A DNA stretch of 18,439 nt from an uncultured Lachnospiraceae bacterium (GCA_946406305.1 CAMJKC010000015.1:1-18439), one strand, 5' to 3'; counted from the first letter of the stretch, positions 1-9,090 are shown. Program-made: numbers and translations. The notes: generated by a model not told the origin, from the letters alone.

Positions 1-130
1 TTCTAAGTTCATCCAAAAGTTGCTTTAATTCAGCTTTTGGCAATATAATTTTCCCTTTACTGTCAGGGCGAACTCTTTCAATCAACTGCTCTATATCATC
101 AATTGTTGTCTCAAGATTGCTAATAGCCAT
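1..130 (-). CDS. Conserved protein downstream of coaD, N-terminal 43 residues (partial)
   Basis: The first 43 codons of a gene that runs off the left edge. The ATG at 128-130 follows an AGGAGAG-type ribosome binding site. The visible part is hydrophilic and probably helical: an acidic stretch (residues 8-15), then a short basic turn with GKIILPKAEL (26-35), then a leucine-rich LLDELR end. From memory, many Lachnospirales carry a small coiled-coil protein of unclear role beside coaD whose N-terminus has the same layout, so this may be that family. The gene starts 30 bases after the coaD stop, probably in the same transcript. The function cannot be read from this fragment. Confidence 0.7.
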   Translation of the reverse strand, partial: MAISNLETTIDDIEQLIERVRPDSKGKIILPKAELKQLLDELR

Positions 131-160
131 TTTCTCTCCTATATATTTATATCTTTTAAC

Positions 161-640
161 TTACAAATTATATTTTTTTAATATCTTTTGCTTTACATAG
201 TTTGTGACAAATTTATCTACATCACCATTGTATTCTGCTATATTCTTTACTACACTTGACGACAAGTATGAATATTTTACATCCGTTGTGAAAAATATGG
301 TATCAATGTTATTATCTAAAGCCCTATTCGTTTGAGCTAATTGAATTTCATATTCATAATCAGTAACAGCCCTAAGCCCCCTTACTACAATCCCTGTATT
401 TTTTTTCCTCATAAAGTCAACTAAAAGCCCATCAAAAGTTTCCACCTTTACATTTTTAAAATCACAAACTGATTTTTCAATCATATCTACTCTTTCATTT
501 GTATCAAATAATGGAATTTTTGCTGAATTCATAAGAACTGCTACTATCAATTCATCAAATATTTTACTTGCTCTATTTATTATATCTATATGCCCAAGTG
601 TTATAGGGTCAAATGACCCTGGATATACTGCTGTTTTCAT
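161..640 (-). CDS. coaD: Phosphopantetheine adenylyltransferase (PPAT)
   Basis: Catalyses the fourth step of coenzyme A biosynthesis in the cytoplasm: it transfers AMP from ATP to 4'-phosphopantetheine, giving dephospho-CoA. The 159-aa length is normal for the bacterial hexameric enzyme. Visible family signatures are the N-terminal YPGSFDPIT, the nucleotidyltransferase T/HxGH motif as T14-L-G-H17, the RGLRAVTDYEYE segment starting at R88, and the YLSSSVVK segment (residues 125-132) matching the usual ISSS loop that contacts ATP. The start ATG overlaps the rsmD stop (ATGA), and a GAGG lies just upstream inside rsmD, so translation is probably coupled. The rsmD-coaD pairing is common in Firmicutes. 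Confidence 0.97.
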   Translation of the reverse strand: MKTAVYPGSFDPITLGHIDIINRASKIFDELIVAVLMNSAKIPLFDTNERVDMIEKSVCDFKNVKVETFDGLLVDFMRKKNTGIVVRGLRAVTDYEYEIQLAQTNRALDNNIDTIFFTTDVKYSYLSSSVVKNIAEYNGDVDKFVTNYVKQKILKKYNL

Positions 641-1191
641 TTTAACCTCAAAAATATATGTTTATTACTTTTATATATTTTCTCTTTATAAATTTCATAT
701 CCCAAATCTATAATATCTTTTTCATCATCTTTTTTATCTGTTTCTACTATTATGATAGTTTTTTTATCAAGCATAGTAGTCCCTTTTAAACTCTCAAGAG
801 CAGTTAAATAAAGTTTTAACTCATATGGTGGGTCCATAAATACAATGTCATATATAAAATCTTTTTTAGAAAAACTTTTCAAAAACCTATTAAAATCCAT
901 ATAGAACACATCTGCGCTATCTGTAAGTTTTGTTTTTTCTAAATTATATTTTATAACTTCTATCGCTTCTTTATTATTGTCAACAAATGTTGCATTTACT
1001 GCCCCTCTACTCAATGCCTCAATTCCTATAGCACCACTTCCAGCAAATAAATCAAGAAATTTACTCCCTTTTACATCAAATTGTATTATGTTAAATAAGG
1101 TTTCTTTTATCTTGTCTGTAGTAGGGCGGACTTCATTTCCTCTAACAGAAATTAGAGGCATGCTCCTTTTCTCACCTGAAATGACTCTCAT
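637..1191 (-). CDS. rsmD: 16S rRNA (guanine966-N2)-methyltransferase RsmD
   Basis: An S-adenosylmethionine-dependent methyltransferase expected to modify G966 (E. coli numbering) of 16S rRNA in the small subunit. The 184-aa length is normal. The family start MRVISG is present. The SAM-binding motif is FLDLFAGSGAIGIEALSRGA (residues 45-64), an acidic FVDNN follows (69-73), and the catalytic DPPY is at 120-123. RecG ends with TAG, one base separates it from this ATG, and there is no recognisable Shine-Dalgarno sequence, so initiation probably depends on ribosomes finishing recG. The gene overlaps coaD by 4 bases. Confidence 0.96.
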   Translation of the reverse strand: MRVISGEKRSMPLISVRGNEVRPTTDKIKETLFNIIQFDVKGSKFLDLFAGSGAIGIEALSRGAVNATFVDNNKEAIEVIKYNLEKTKLTDSADVFYMDFNRFLKSFSKKDFIYDIVFMDPPYELKLYLTALESLKGTTMLDKKTIIIVETDKKDDEKDIIDLGYEIYKEKIYKSNKHIFLRLK

Positions 1192-1192
1192 A

Positions 1193-3250
1193 CTAAATAG
1201 TATAACTATTTTTTATATATTCGTCAAGTTTACATTTTAATACTTTATTGTGCTCGTAATCAAATGTAATTTCTTTATTTATATATTTCTTTGCATCTTC
1301 TGCTGCCATTTTCAATATATCAATATCTCTATACATATCTGCTATATTAAACTCCATAGCACCTGACTGTTTTACTCCAAAAAAATCTCCTGCCCCACGA
1401 AGTTTCAAATCTTCTTCTGCTATAAAAAAGCCATCATTTGAGTTTTGTATGACTTGGAGTCTTTTTCTGCTATTTTCAGTATTTGTCGTATCAACAAAAA
1501 TAGCATAACTCTCATATTCTCCTCTTCCAACTCTACCTCTAAGCTGATGAAGAGTTGCAAGTCCAAACCTCCCTGCATCTTCTACCATTATAACTGTTGC
1601 ATTCTTACAGTCAACACCAACTTCTACTACTGTAGTAGATACCAATATGGAAATCTCCCCATTCTTAAACCTATTCATTATCTCTTCTTTTTCCTTTGGT
1701 TTCATTCTTCCTGTAAGGCTCTCTATTACAAATCTATTTTTAAATATTTTTTTCATCTCTTTCGCATAATCTGTCACATTTTTAAAATTAGCGAAACTTC
1801 CTGTTTCTTCACTTTCGCCATCAATGGCCGCACATATTATATACACTTGCCTTCCTTTACTAACTTCCCTTAAAATCAACTCATAGGCCTTATTTCTCTT
1901 TTCCTCTGTTATGACATAATTTTTTATTGGAATTCTGTTTTTTGGCTTTTCACAAATTCTACTTATCTGCATATCTGCATAAAGTAACATCGCAAGAGTC
2001 CTTGGAATTGGAGTCGCTGACATAGAAAGCACATTTACTGCTTTTGCTTTTTCTTCAAGGCTCTTTCTCTGCATAACACCAAATCTATGTTGCTCATCAG
2101 TTACAACAAGTGCCAAATTTTTAAATTTGACATCTTTGCCAAAAATAGCATGTGTCCCTATAAGTATATTTGCACTTCCATTTTCCAAATCTTTTATTAT
2201 ACTCTTCCTCTCTTGTGCTTTTTTACTTGCTGTAAGAAGTCTTACACTTACATTTAAACTATTTGTCTCTACTATTTTCTTCAAATTCTCATAATGTTGA
2301 TTAGCAAGAACTTCTGTAGGCGCCATTATAGCAACTTGTCCACCATTTTCTACTACATACAATGCAACTAAAAATGCTACTATGGTTTTTCCGCTCCCTA
2401 CATCTCCTTCAAGAAGCCTATTCATTATTTTTCCTTCTTTCATATCTTTGACCATTTCACATACAGCATCTTTTTGACCCTTTGTCAGCTCAAAGCCTAA
2501 GTTTTTCAATACTTTCTCTATATATTTAGAACTTCCATTTTTCAAAAAATCAATTTCACCTTTTTCACTTTTTTCTTTAAACATAAACATCCCTAAAGAA
2601 AAAATAAATAACTCATCATATATAAGTCTTTTTCTTGCCACCGTCATATCATTTACATCTTTTGGAAAATGAATATGCTCTATAGAAAAATCATACTCAG
2701 CAAGATTTCTCTTCTCCCTATATTCTCGTGGCAAATAGTCTTTCAATATCTCTTCTTTTGAATCTAAAACTATACGGACAAAATTTTTTATAGATTCATT
2801 TTTTATTCCCTTAGTCAACTGATATATAGGAGATAAAGTATTTTCTATTTCATTATATTTTTCTACTTCATAAATTTTAGGTTGCACTATAGATAGTCTT
2901 CCACCACTTAAAGATATTTTCCCTCTTAAGACAATAACTTTATCACTCTTCAAATAATTTGCAATGTATGGAATATTAAACCAACTCGCTCTCATTTTAT
3001 TTCTTCCATCTGTCACACTTATATTTGTAATGCTTAATTTCCCTTTTCTATGTACATTTGCATTTCCAACTATTTTTACTTTTATAGTTTCAACGGCTCC
3101 AACTTTCAAGTCTAATATCATCTTGGGGCTTTTAAACTCCTCATAATCTCTTGGAAAATTGTATAATAAATCGCTTGGCACATATATGCCAAGCTTATTC
3201 AAATAACTTTCTATTTTTTCTCCAACTCCCTTAATGTCCTTTAATTCCAT
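1193..3250 (-). CDS. recG: ATP-dependent DNA helicase RecG
   Basis: A superfamily 2 helicase that regresses stalled replication forks and migrates Holliday junctions. The 685-aa length is normal. The N-terminal part (about 1-130) begins with IKGVGEKI and contains the OB-fold wedge region. Helicase motifs are intact: GDVGSGKT (282-289, Walker A), DEQH (385-388, motif II), SATPIPRT (411-418, motif III), STTVVEVGVD (538-547, motif V) and HQLRGRVGRG (568-577, motif VI). The ATG at 3248-3250 has no good ribosome binding site at normal spacing; an AAAGG lies nearly 20 bases upstream, which is too far. The start is chosen because the N-terminus matches the family. It is separated from fakA by 35 bases and is nearly fused to rsmD. 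Confidence 0.97.
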   Translation of the reverse strand: MELKDIKGVGEKIESYLNKLGIYVPSDLLYNFPRDYEEFKSPKMILDLKVGAVETIKVKIVGNANVHRKGKLSITNISVTDGRNKMRASWFNIPYIANYLKSDKVIVLRGKISLSGGRLSIVQPKIYEVEKYNEIENTLSPIYQLTKGIKNESIKNFVRIVLDSKEEILKDYLPREYREKRNLAEYDFSIEHIHFPKDVNDMTVARKRLIYDELFIFSLGMFMFKEKSEKGEIDFLKNGSSKYIEKVLKNLGFELTKGQKDAVCEMVKDMKEGKIMNRLLEGDVGSGKTIVAFLVALYVVENGGQVAIMAPTEVLANQHYENLKKIVETNSLNVSVRLLTASKKAQERKSIIKDLENGSANILIGTHAIFGKDVKFKNLALVVTDEQHRFGVMQRKSLEEKAKAVNVLSMSATPIPRTLAMLLYADMQISRICEKPKNRIPIKNYVITEEKRNKAYELILREVSKGRQVYIICAAIDGESEETGSFANFKNVTDYAKEMKKIFKNRFVIESLTGRMKPKEKEEIMNRFKNGEISILVSTTVVEVGVDCKNATVIMVEDAGRFGLATLHQLRGRVGRGEYESYAIFVDTTNTENSRKRLQVIQNSNDGFFIAEEDLKLRGAGDFFGVKQSGAMEFNIADMYRDIDILKMAAEDAKKYINKEITFDYEHNKVLKCKLDEYIKNSYTI

Positions 3251-3285
3251 ACCAATTGTTATATCTATTTTACCTTTGCCAGTTT

Positions 3286-4938
3286 TTATTCTATAGAAAT
3301 ATAATAATAATAAATTGGTTGCCCGCCTTTATATATACCTATATCTACATTTTCATTAACTTCTTTAAGTTTTTCTTTCAAAGCCTCTGCACTTTTCTCA
3401 TCCATATCTTTCCCATAATATATAGATATTATACTATCATTTTCACTTTTTATTTTGTTATATGCAGATAATATGCTCTCACATATATCTTTATTTGTCG
3501 CAAGTATTCCTTCGTCCCCTATTGAAATAAAATCGTTTTCTTTTATGTCTATGCCGTCTATGGTTGTATTTCTAACTGCATATGTGGTCTCTATACTTTT
3601 TACATTTGAAATTGTATTGTTAAATTCTTCCATTACTTCATCAACGTTTTCTTTTTCCGTATAGTATATCATACAGTTTACACCTTGTATGATATTCTTT
3701 GTAGGAACGACATATACTTTTTTATCTTTTATTATGTCTTTTGCCTGATTTGCAGACATTATTATATTGCCATTGTTAGGGAATACAAATACATTTTTTG
3801 CATTCACATGCTCTACTGCCTTTACAATATCATCTGTAGATGGGTTCATAGTTTGCCCACCCTCTATTACATAATCTACACCTAAGTCTTTAAATATATC
3901 TGTCATACCATCACCTATAGAAACAGATATAAAACCAATATTTTTTAACTTGACATTTTTATTATTACTATTTTCTTTTTGCTCTTTTGCTTTCTTTTCA
4001 GCATCTTTAATGATTTTCTCATGATGCTCTATATGTAAGTTGTCAACTTTCATATTTGTCAAGAATCCATATTCAAGCCCTTTTTCAAATGCTTTGCCTG
4101 GATGATTTGTATGAACATGTATTTTTATTAATTCAGTATCTGCCACCACAACTAAAGAATCACCAATTGAAGTTAAATACTCTTTGAGTTCTTCTTCTGC
4201 TGTCCCTTTAAACCCTTGACTGTTATTTATTATAAACTCAGTGCAATAACCAAACTCTATGTCTTTATCTTCTTCAAATTTTACATTTATATTTACTTTG
4301 GTATCTGAAAATTCAATCTCTCCAACTTCTTCACCTTTTAAATATGACAAGACACCTCGCATAAATACCATAAGACCTTTGCCACCACTATCTACAACAT
4401 TTGCCTCTTTTAAAACTGGCAATAAATCAGGAGTTGTATCTAAAACTTTATCTCCATAGTTTACAACTTGCTCATATTTTTCTATATCGTCAATATTTTC
4501 ACTTAAAACTTCACTCGCTTTCTCTGCAACCCCTTTTATAACAGTTAAAATAGTTCCTTCCTTTGGCTTTACTACTGCCTTATATGCTGTGTCCTTTGCT
4601 TTTTCCAATGCAGACAACAATACTTTTGCATTTAACTCTTCTTCATCTTTTATGTAGTTAGTAAAACCTCTAAGTATTTGACTCATTATAACACCGCTGT
4701 TTCCCCTTGCACCTCTCAATGAACCGTTAGAAATTGCCTTACACACATTTTCTATACTGCAATCTTCTATATCAGAAAGTGCTTTCACAGCTGATTGAAG
4801 AGTCATCGACATATTAGTACCTGTATCTCCATCTGGAACTGGAAACACATTTAAAAAATTTATATATTCAACATTTTTCATTAAGAGCGAAGTTCCAGCA
4901 ATAAAACCATTTTTTAATTTTTCACCATAAATACTCAT
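3286..4938 (-). CDS. fakA: Fatty acid kinase catalytic subunit FakA (DAK2-domain protein, YloV family)
   Basis: Expected to phosphorylate fatty acids held by a DegV-type FakB partner, feeding exogenous acyl chains into phospholipid synthesis. No fakB is in this window. The 550-aa length fits the family. The N-terminal DhaL/DAK2 kinase domain (about 1-200) has NVFPVPDGDTGTNM (30-43), whose D36 and D38 would bind Mg-ATP, and GARGNSGVIMSQILRG (76-91). The central domain holds HVHTNHPGKAFE, the family histidine cluster thought to bind zinc. A charged lysine-rich linker precedes the C-terminal domain, which starts near KNIGFISVSIGDGM. An AAGGAGA ribosome binding site precedes the ATG. Asp23 (YloU-like) lies immediately upstream, the usual Firmicutes arrangement. 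Confidence 0.93.
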   Translation of the reverse strand: MSIYGEKLKNGFIAGTSLLMKNVEYINFLNVFPVPDGDTGTNMSMTLQSAVKALSDIEDCSIENVCKAISNGSLRGARGNSGVIMSQILRGFTNYIKDEEELNAKVLLSALEKAKDTAYKAVVKPKEGTILTVIKGVAEKASEVLSENIDDIEKYEQVVNYGDKVLDTTPDLLPVLKEANVVDSGGKGLMVFMRGVLSYLKGEEVGEIEFSDTKVNINVKFEEDKDIEFGYCTEFIINNSQGFKGTAEEELKEYLTSIGDSLVVVADTELIKIHVHTNHPGKAFEKGLEYGFLTNMKVDNLHIEHHEKIIKDAEKKAKEQKENSNNKNVKLKNIGFISVSIGDGMTDIFKDLGVDYVIEGGQTMNPSTDDIVKAVEHVNAKNVFVFPNNGNIIMSANQAKDIIKDKKVYVVPTKNIIQGVNCMIYYTEKENVDEVMEEFNNTISNVKSIETTYAVRNTTIDGIDIKENDFISIGDEGILATNKDICESILSAYNKIKSENDSIISIYYGKDMDEKSAEALKEKLKEVNENVDIGIYKGGQPIYYYYISIE

Positions 4939-4951
4939 ATTTAAACTCTCC

Positions 4952-5308
4952 TTAATCCGTAAGTCTAATGCCTTCTACATATATATTTATAGTTTTTATA
5001 TTAAGTGTAGTAAGCTTATTTACTTGATAAACTACATTTTCTATTACATTTTCAGTACAAGCTTTTACATTTACACTATATGCCACAATTATATGCAAAT
5101 CGATGACAATCTCATTGTCTACTATTTCAACGAGAACTCCTTTTGTCAAATCATCCCCAGTCAAAAGTTTTGCTATTCCACTCGCAATATTTACACTTGC
5201 CATTCCTACAACACCAAAGCTTTCACAAGCAGCAAGCCCTGCAGTTTTTGCTATTACTTTTGGACTTATACTAATATCTCCATATTTTGATTCTAACTTA
5301 GCATCCAT
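4952..5308 (-). CDS. Asp23/Gls24 family protein (YloU-like)
   Basis: A 118-aa soluble protein of the Asp23/Gls24 (DUF322) family. Family features are the opening GDISISPKVIAKTAGLAA, the central EIVIDLHIIVAYSVNV strand pattern, and the closing TTLNIKTINIYVEGI. Members are small proteins linked to the cell envelope or its stress response; the YloU branch is usually encoded directly before fakA, as here (13-base gap). The exact biochemical role is not known. The start ATG follows AGGAGGGATT at normal spacing and lies 8 bases after the stop of the lipoprotein gene upstream. No membrane segment is visible. Confidence 0.92.
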   Translation of the reverse strand: MDAKLESKYGDISISPKVIAKTAGLAACESFGVVGMASVNIASGIAKLLTGDDLTKGVLVEIVDNEIVIDLHIIVAYSVNVKACTENVIENVVYQVNKLTTLNIKTINIYVEGIRLTD

Positions 5309-5316
5309 AATCCCTC

Positions 5317-6360
5317 CTATTCTTCACTCAATATATCATATACTATGACACCATTTCTGGCAGATATAAACACAGTCTCATAATCTTCATCACTAACAAA
5401 ATTATTTACTATCGTCACATCTTCTACCCCAGCATTTGAAAATATGTCAAGAATTGTCGCACCATTTTGAACAATACTCAATTTTAAATCACTCCATGCA
5501 TTCATATATTCTTCATATCCACTATCAGTCTTGCTAACATTTTTTATTTTTGATACACCATCTTTCCACATCTTGATTGTCACAGTTCTTTCACTGTAAT
5601 TACTTTCTAAAGAACAAAACAAATCTGTCTCATTTTTATATATTATATCTCTTTCTACTGTTTCTACTGCATCATAAAAGTTATTTTCATCTTCAGTTAT
5701 TTCTATATCATCTCTTATGGAAACTCTTCTTCTTTCATAATCTTTATAATAATTTATATCAAGCGAATGTTCATCAACATACATTTTTATATAATCTTTT
5801 CTTGCTTTTTTATATTCATCAGTTGAAGAATCTGTTGCCTTAGTAACTTGTGCTGCCAAGTCTTCATCACCTTCACATATTTCAAGCAAACTACTTTGAT
5901 AACTACTTCCATCATCTGCTACAATTATTTCCAAAATATGTAAACCTGTTTCATCTCGCATAAAATATGCACATCCAGGATAATGTCCACCATTTACATT
6001 TAACAAAGTATCTCCATCAACTTCATACCCAAATATGTTGAAGGAGCCATAAACTTTTATATCTTTCAAATCACTCTCGTCAATTTTTACTATTACAGGG
6101 CTTGGTATTAAAATTATATTTTCTCCATCAAAATCACTATTTTCTATCATATAGTTTGTCAGCAATTTAAGATACTCATCATCTCCTGTATAATAAAAGT
6201 CATCTTCAGTTCCTTCCTTCATTATAGTTTCTGTTGCCTCTGTTGTCTCTTCTTTATAACTTTGCTCCTCTTTTTTAGTTACCACTTCATTTTCAGCCAC
6301 ATTGTATCTACAAGAACTTAAAACCAATAAGCAAATAATCAAAACTAAATTTTTTTTCAT
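5317..6360 (-). CDS. Uncharacterised lipoprotein, 347 aa
   Basis: I do not recognise a named family. The N-terminus is a clear lipoprotein signal: MKKN, a hydrophobic core, then lipobox LSSC with the lipidated cysteine at position 17, so the mature protein should be anchored on the outer face of the membrane. Residues 20-50 are a low-complexity Glu/Thr/Lys linker. The rest is acidic with alternating strand-like segments, including an IILIPSPVIVKI strand and a C-terminal region from about residue 245 ending in NGVIVYDILSEE. A strong AAGGAGGG ribosome binding site precedes the ATG. It sits 15 bases after the ABC transporter ATPase and 8 bases before asp23, so it is probably co-transcribed with both. 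A periplasm-facing partner of the transporter is possible but unproven. Confidence 0.9.
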   Translation of the reverse strand: MKKNLVLIICLLVLSSCRYNVAENEVVTKKEEQSYKEETTEATETIMKEGTEDDFYYTGDDEYLKLLTNYMIENSDFDGENIILIPSPVIVKIDESDLKDIKVYGSFNIFGYEVDGDTLLNVNGGHYPGCAYFMRDETGLHILEIIVADDGSSYQSSLLEICEGDEDLAAQVTKATDSSTDEYKKARKDYIKMYVDEHSLDINYYKDYERRRVSIRDDIEITEDENNFYDAVETVERDIIYKNETDLFCSLESNYSERTVTIKMWKDGVSKIKNVSKTDSGYEEYMNAWSDLKLSIVQNGATILDIFSNAGVEDVTIVNNFVSDEDYETVFISARNGVIVYDILSEE

Positions 6361-6375
6361 AAAACCCTCCTTATA

Positions 6376-7149
6376 CTAATTCCCACATTCAATAGAAATT
6401 GTAGTAAATTTATCTAAAACATCTTCTACTTTTAAATTTTTTTTCTCTTCATTTTTTACATCTATTACAATTTGTCCATCATGCATCATAAGAAGTCTAT
6501 TTCCATACTCAACAGCATACCTCAAATTGTGAGTTACCATTATCGCTGTCAAATTTTTTTCTTTTACTATTTTATCTGTAAGTTCCATTATGACATCTGC
6601 AGTCTTTGGATCGAGTGCTGCTGTATGCTCATCTAATATTAAAAATTTTATATCTATCATAGTTGACATAAGGAGAGCTATCGCTTGTCTCTGCCCTCCA
6701 GATAGAGCTCCTACATTTATATCACATTTATCTTCAAGCCCTAAGTTAAGAGATTTAAGCATAGTTTTATATTTTTCAACTCTATTTTTATCTACAAGTG
6801 GTTTTAAGTCAAAACTTTTGTTTTTATTTTCAGCAAGTGCCATATTTTCTATAATATTTAAACTTGGACAAGTTCCAAAAGCTGGATTTTGAAAAACTCT
6901 GCCTATCTTTACCATCCTCTTATATTCAGGGACATTTGTTATATTCTTATTGTCAAGGAAAACATCTCCTCTATCTACTTTAATAGAACCACATATTATA
7001 TTTAACATAGTGGTCTTCCCTGAACCATTTGAACCAACCACAGACACAAATTCATTTTTATCTATGTTAAGATTAAATTTATTAAACACACAAGTCTCTG
7101 TAACTGAACCAGTGTTATAGTATTTACTTACATTTCTTAATTCAATCAT
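6376..7149 (-). CDS. ABC transporter ATP-binding protein (TrpXYZ/YtX-type uptake system)
   Basis: The cytoplasmic ATPase that should power import through the adjacent permease. The 257-aa length is normal. Walker A is GSNGSGKT (39-46), the Q-loop is in VFQNPAFG (85-92), the signature is LSGGQRQA (149-156), Walker B is ILDEHTAALD (171-180; D173, E174), and the switch histidine is H207 in VTHN. The DEHTAALD variant of Walker B is familiar from ATPases paired with PF04392 binding proteins. The ATG follows the permease TAA with no spacer, and the ribosome binding site (AAGGT) lies in the last permease codons, so the two are translationally coupled. The substrate is not readable from this subunit. 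Confidence 0.93.
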   Translation of the reverse strand: MIELRNVSKYYNTGSVTETCVFNKFNLNIDKNEFVSVVGSNGSGKTTMLNIICGSIKVDRGDVFLDNKNITNVPEYKRMVKIGRVFQNPAFGTCPSLNIIENMALAENKNKSFDLKPLVDKNRVEKYKTMLKSLNLGLEDKCDINVGALSGGQRQAIALLMSTMIDIKFLILDEHTAALDPKTADVIMELTDKIVKEKNLTAIMVTHNLRYAVEYGNRLLMMHDGQIVIDVKNEEKKNLKVEDVLDKFTTISIECGN

Positions 7150-8067
7150 TTATGCTACCTTATTCTTTCTCTTTATTGAATTCATAACTAATATTATAAG
7201 CAACAAGCTTGCCGTTATAAGTTTCAAATCTCTTGGTTCTAATCCCCATGAGAGAGCTATACTTATACATGCTCTATATAATATTGAGCCAATTATAACT
7301 GCTGTGGTATCACTTATACATTTTATTCTTTTTGCTATTTGCATCCCTATTATTACATTAGAAACTGCTATTACAAGAGTTCCAGTCCCTGCACTTATCT
7401 CAAAAAAACCTCTATCGTGAGTAAATATAGAACCAGCAAAAGCAACAAATCCATTTGCTATTGCAAGACCTATAATTTTTACATTACCTTTGTCTTTTGC
7501 AAGAGCAGTAACAAGTTTTTCATTATCTCCCACACTTCTAAGGAGGTATCCATTTTTTGTTTTTAAATAATAATCTAATAAAATTTTACATATCGCCACT
7601 ATTACAAGTAATATTAAAATTGTTTTCATACTTCTATCAAGAAAATTAAAATACTCTAAATGAAAAATTGTAGGTTTTTTAAATACTGGCAAATTTGACC
7701 TGCCAGCAATTCTCAAGTTAATAGAGTATAAGGCAGTCATTACTATTATGCCACTTAATAAATCTCTCACTCCAAACTTCACATGTATAATACCAGTTAT
7801 TACACCAACCAATGCTCCTGCAATAAAACTTATACATAAAGTTAATATAGGTGGCACATCTAATATCAACAATATCGCAGTTATACTCATCCCAAGAGGA
7901 AATGAACTATCCACTGTCATATCTGGGAAATCTAATATTTTATATGTTATATAAACACCGAGAGAGGCTACTGAATACATCAGTCCCTCTCTCAACACTC
8001 CTGTCAATATGCCTATTATTTCTTGAGGAGTGATAAAATAAAATTTAAGTAATTCAATAGCATCCAT
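7150..8067 (-). CDS. ABC transporter permease (branched-chain/BPD_transp_2 type)
   Basis: An integral membrane permease of the PF02653 type, about 305 aa, with roughly eight hydrophobic segments spread along its length. Conserved-looking stretches include MTVDSSFPLG (about residue 54 onward), a GVITGIIHVKFGVRDLLSGIIV-like region and a GTLVIAVSNVIIGMQI region. An in-frame TTG at 8068-8070 would add one residue; I prefer the ATG at 8065-8067 because an AGAGG lies 8 bases upstream. The gene lies 15 bases after the binding lipoprotein and abuts the ATPase. In the TrpXYZ-type arrangement one permease gene probably acts as a homodimer with two ATPase copies. Confidence 0.92.
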   Translation of the reverse strand: MDAIELLKFYFITPQEIIGILTGVLREGLMYSVASLGVYITYKILDFPDMTVDSSFPLGMSITAILLILDVPPILTLCISFIAGALVGVITGIIHVKFGVRDLLSGIIVMTALYSINLRIAGRSNLPVFKKPTIFHLEYFNFLDRSMKTILILLVIVAICKILLDYYLKTKNGYLLRSVGDNEKLVTALAKDKGNVKIIGLAIANGFVAFAGSIFTHDRGFFEISAGTGTLVIAVSNVIIGMQIAKRIKCISDTTAVIIGSILYRACISIALSWGLEPRDLKLITASLLLIILVMNSIKRKNKVA

Positions 8068-8082
8068 CAATGCTGCCTCTTT

Positions 8083-9084
8083 TTATGATATGGTATCAAA
8101 AACTTGATTAGCACGGTCTATAATATCTTGATTGATTATATAATTCAAATTATCTGCAACTTTGCTATTTACATATAGTGAAGCACTTTCTATAATTTCA
8201 TAATTCAAATTTTTTGCCTCTACTTCACCCTTTAAAATTTTTGCTGCCATTCTACCTGTTTGCTTTCCAAGTTCCACATAGTCAAGTCCCATACAAGCTA
8301 TGCAACCTTTTTTCACTTGTTCTATTTCTGAACCAAAAACTGGTATATTTTTTTCATTAGCTTTTGAAAGTAATACAGGCAAAGAAGCAACAACTGTATT
8401 GTCAGTCACATTTGTCATAACATCAACTTTATTTAATATGTTATCACAGGCAAGAGCCATGTCACTCGTATCGCTTATTCCCTGTGTAATAATGTCTATC
8501 CCATAAGAACTTGCATAATATTTATATTCTTCTATAGAAGATATAGAATTAACTTCGCTTGTAGTGTAGAGTATCCCAACTCTTTTTGCCTCTGGATACA
8601 TCTCGTGTATTAGAGACAATTGTAAATCTACAGGAAGTTTGTCAGAAGTTCCAGTTATATTACCAACTGGCTTTCCATTTTCATCTGCTAACTCTGCTGC
8701 AACAGGGTCTGTGACAGCAGTAAATATAACAGGAATATTTTTATCTTTTGCTCTGCTATAAGCCATTTGTGCCATAGGAGTTGCTATGGCTACTATCATA
8801 TCCATATTATTATTTACATAATTGTCAAAAATTTGACTTGCAAACCCACCATCAGTTTGTGCATTATCAATACGAAAAGTCACATTCTTTCCTTGTTCAA
8901 AACCTTCTTCTCTAAGTCCAAGCAAAAAACCTTCCCTACAATTATCAAGTGATGGATGTTCTGCAAACTGACCTATACCTATACGAAATTCTCCTTCTAC
9001 TTTTGAACTCTTTTTACCACAACTTGACAATGACATAAACATAGATAAACTAATTATAATTGCCAATATTTTTTTTGTTCTCAT
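8083..9084 (-). CDS. ABC transporter substrate-binding lipoprotein (PF04392/TrpX-like)
   Basis: The extracellular solute-capturing subunit, 333 aa, of the ABC_sub_bind family (TrpX-like). The N-terminus is a lipoprotein signal with lipobox LSSC and lipidated C22. The mature part opens FRIGIGQFAEHPSLD and has family-typical segments IPVIFTAVTDPVAAEL, NITGTSD and EAKRVGILYT. PF04392 members bind tryptophan, tyrosine or other small ligands, so the ligand here is uncertain. The same frame is open to 9192, but that extension is charged, hides the signal peptide, overlaps rny and comes from a local repeat. The ATG at 9082-9084 has an AAGGAGA site 6 bases away and restores the signal peptide, so I use it. 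Confidence 0.92.
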   Translation of the reverse strand: MRTKKILAIIISLSMFMSLSSCGKKSSKVEGEFRIGIGQFAEHPSLDNCREGFLLGLREEGFEQGKNVTFRIDNAQTDGGFASQIFDNYVNNNMDMIVAIATPMAQMAYSRAKDKNIPVIFTAVTDPVAAELADENGKPVGNITGTSDKLPVDLQLSLIHEMYPEAKRVGILYTTSEVNSISSIEEYKYYASSYGIDIITQGISDTSDMALACDNILNKVDVMTNVTDNTVVASLPVLLSKANEKNIPVFGSEIEQVKKGCIACMGLDYVELGKQTGRMAAKILKGEVEAKNLNYEIIESASLYVNSKVADNLNYIINQDIIDRANQVFDTIS

Positions 9085-9090
9085 TATCTT

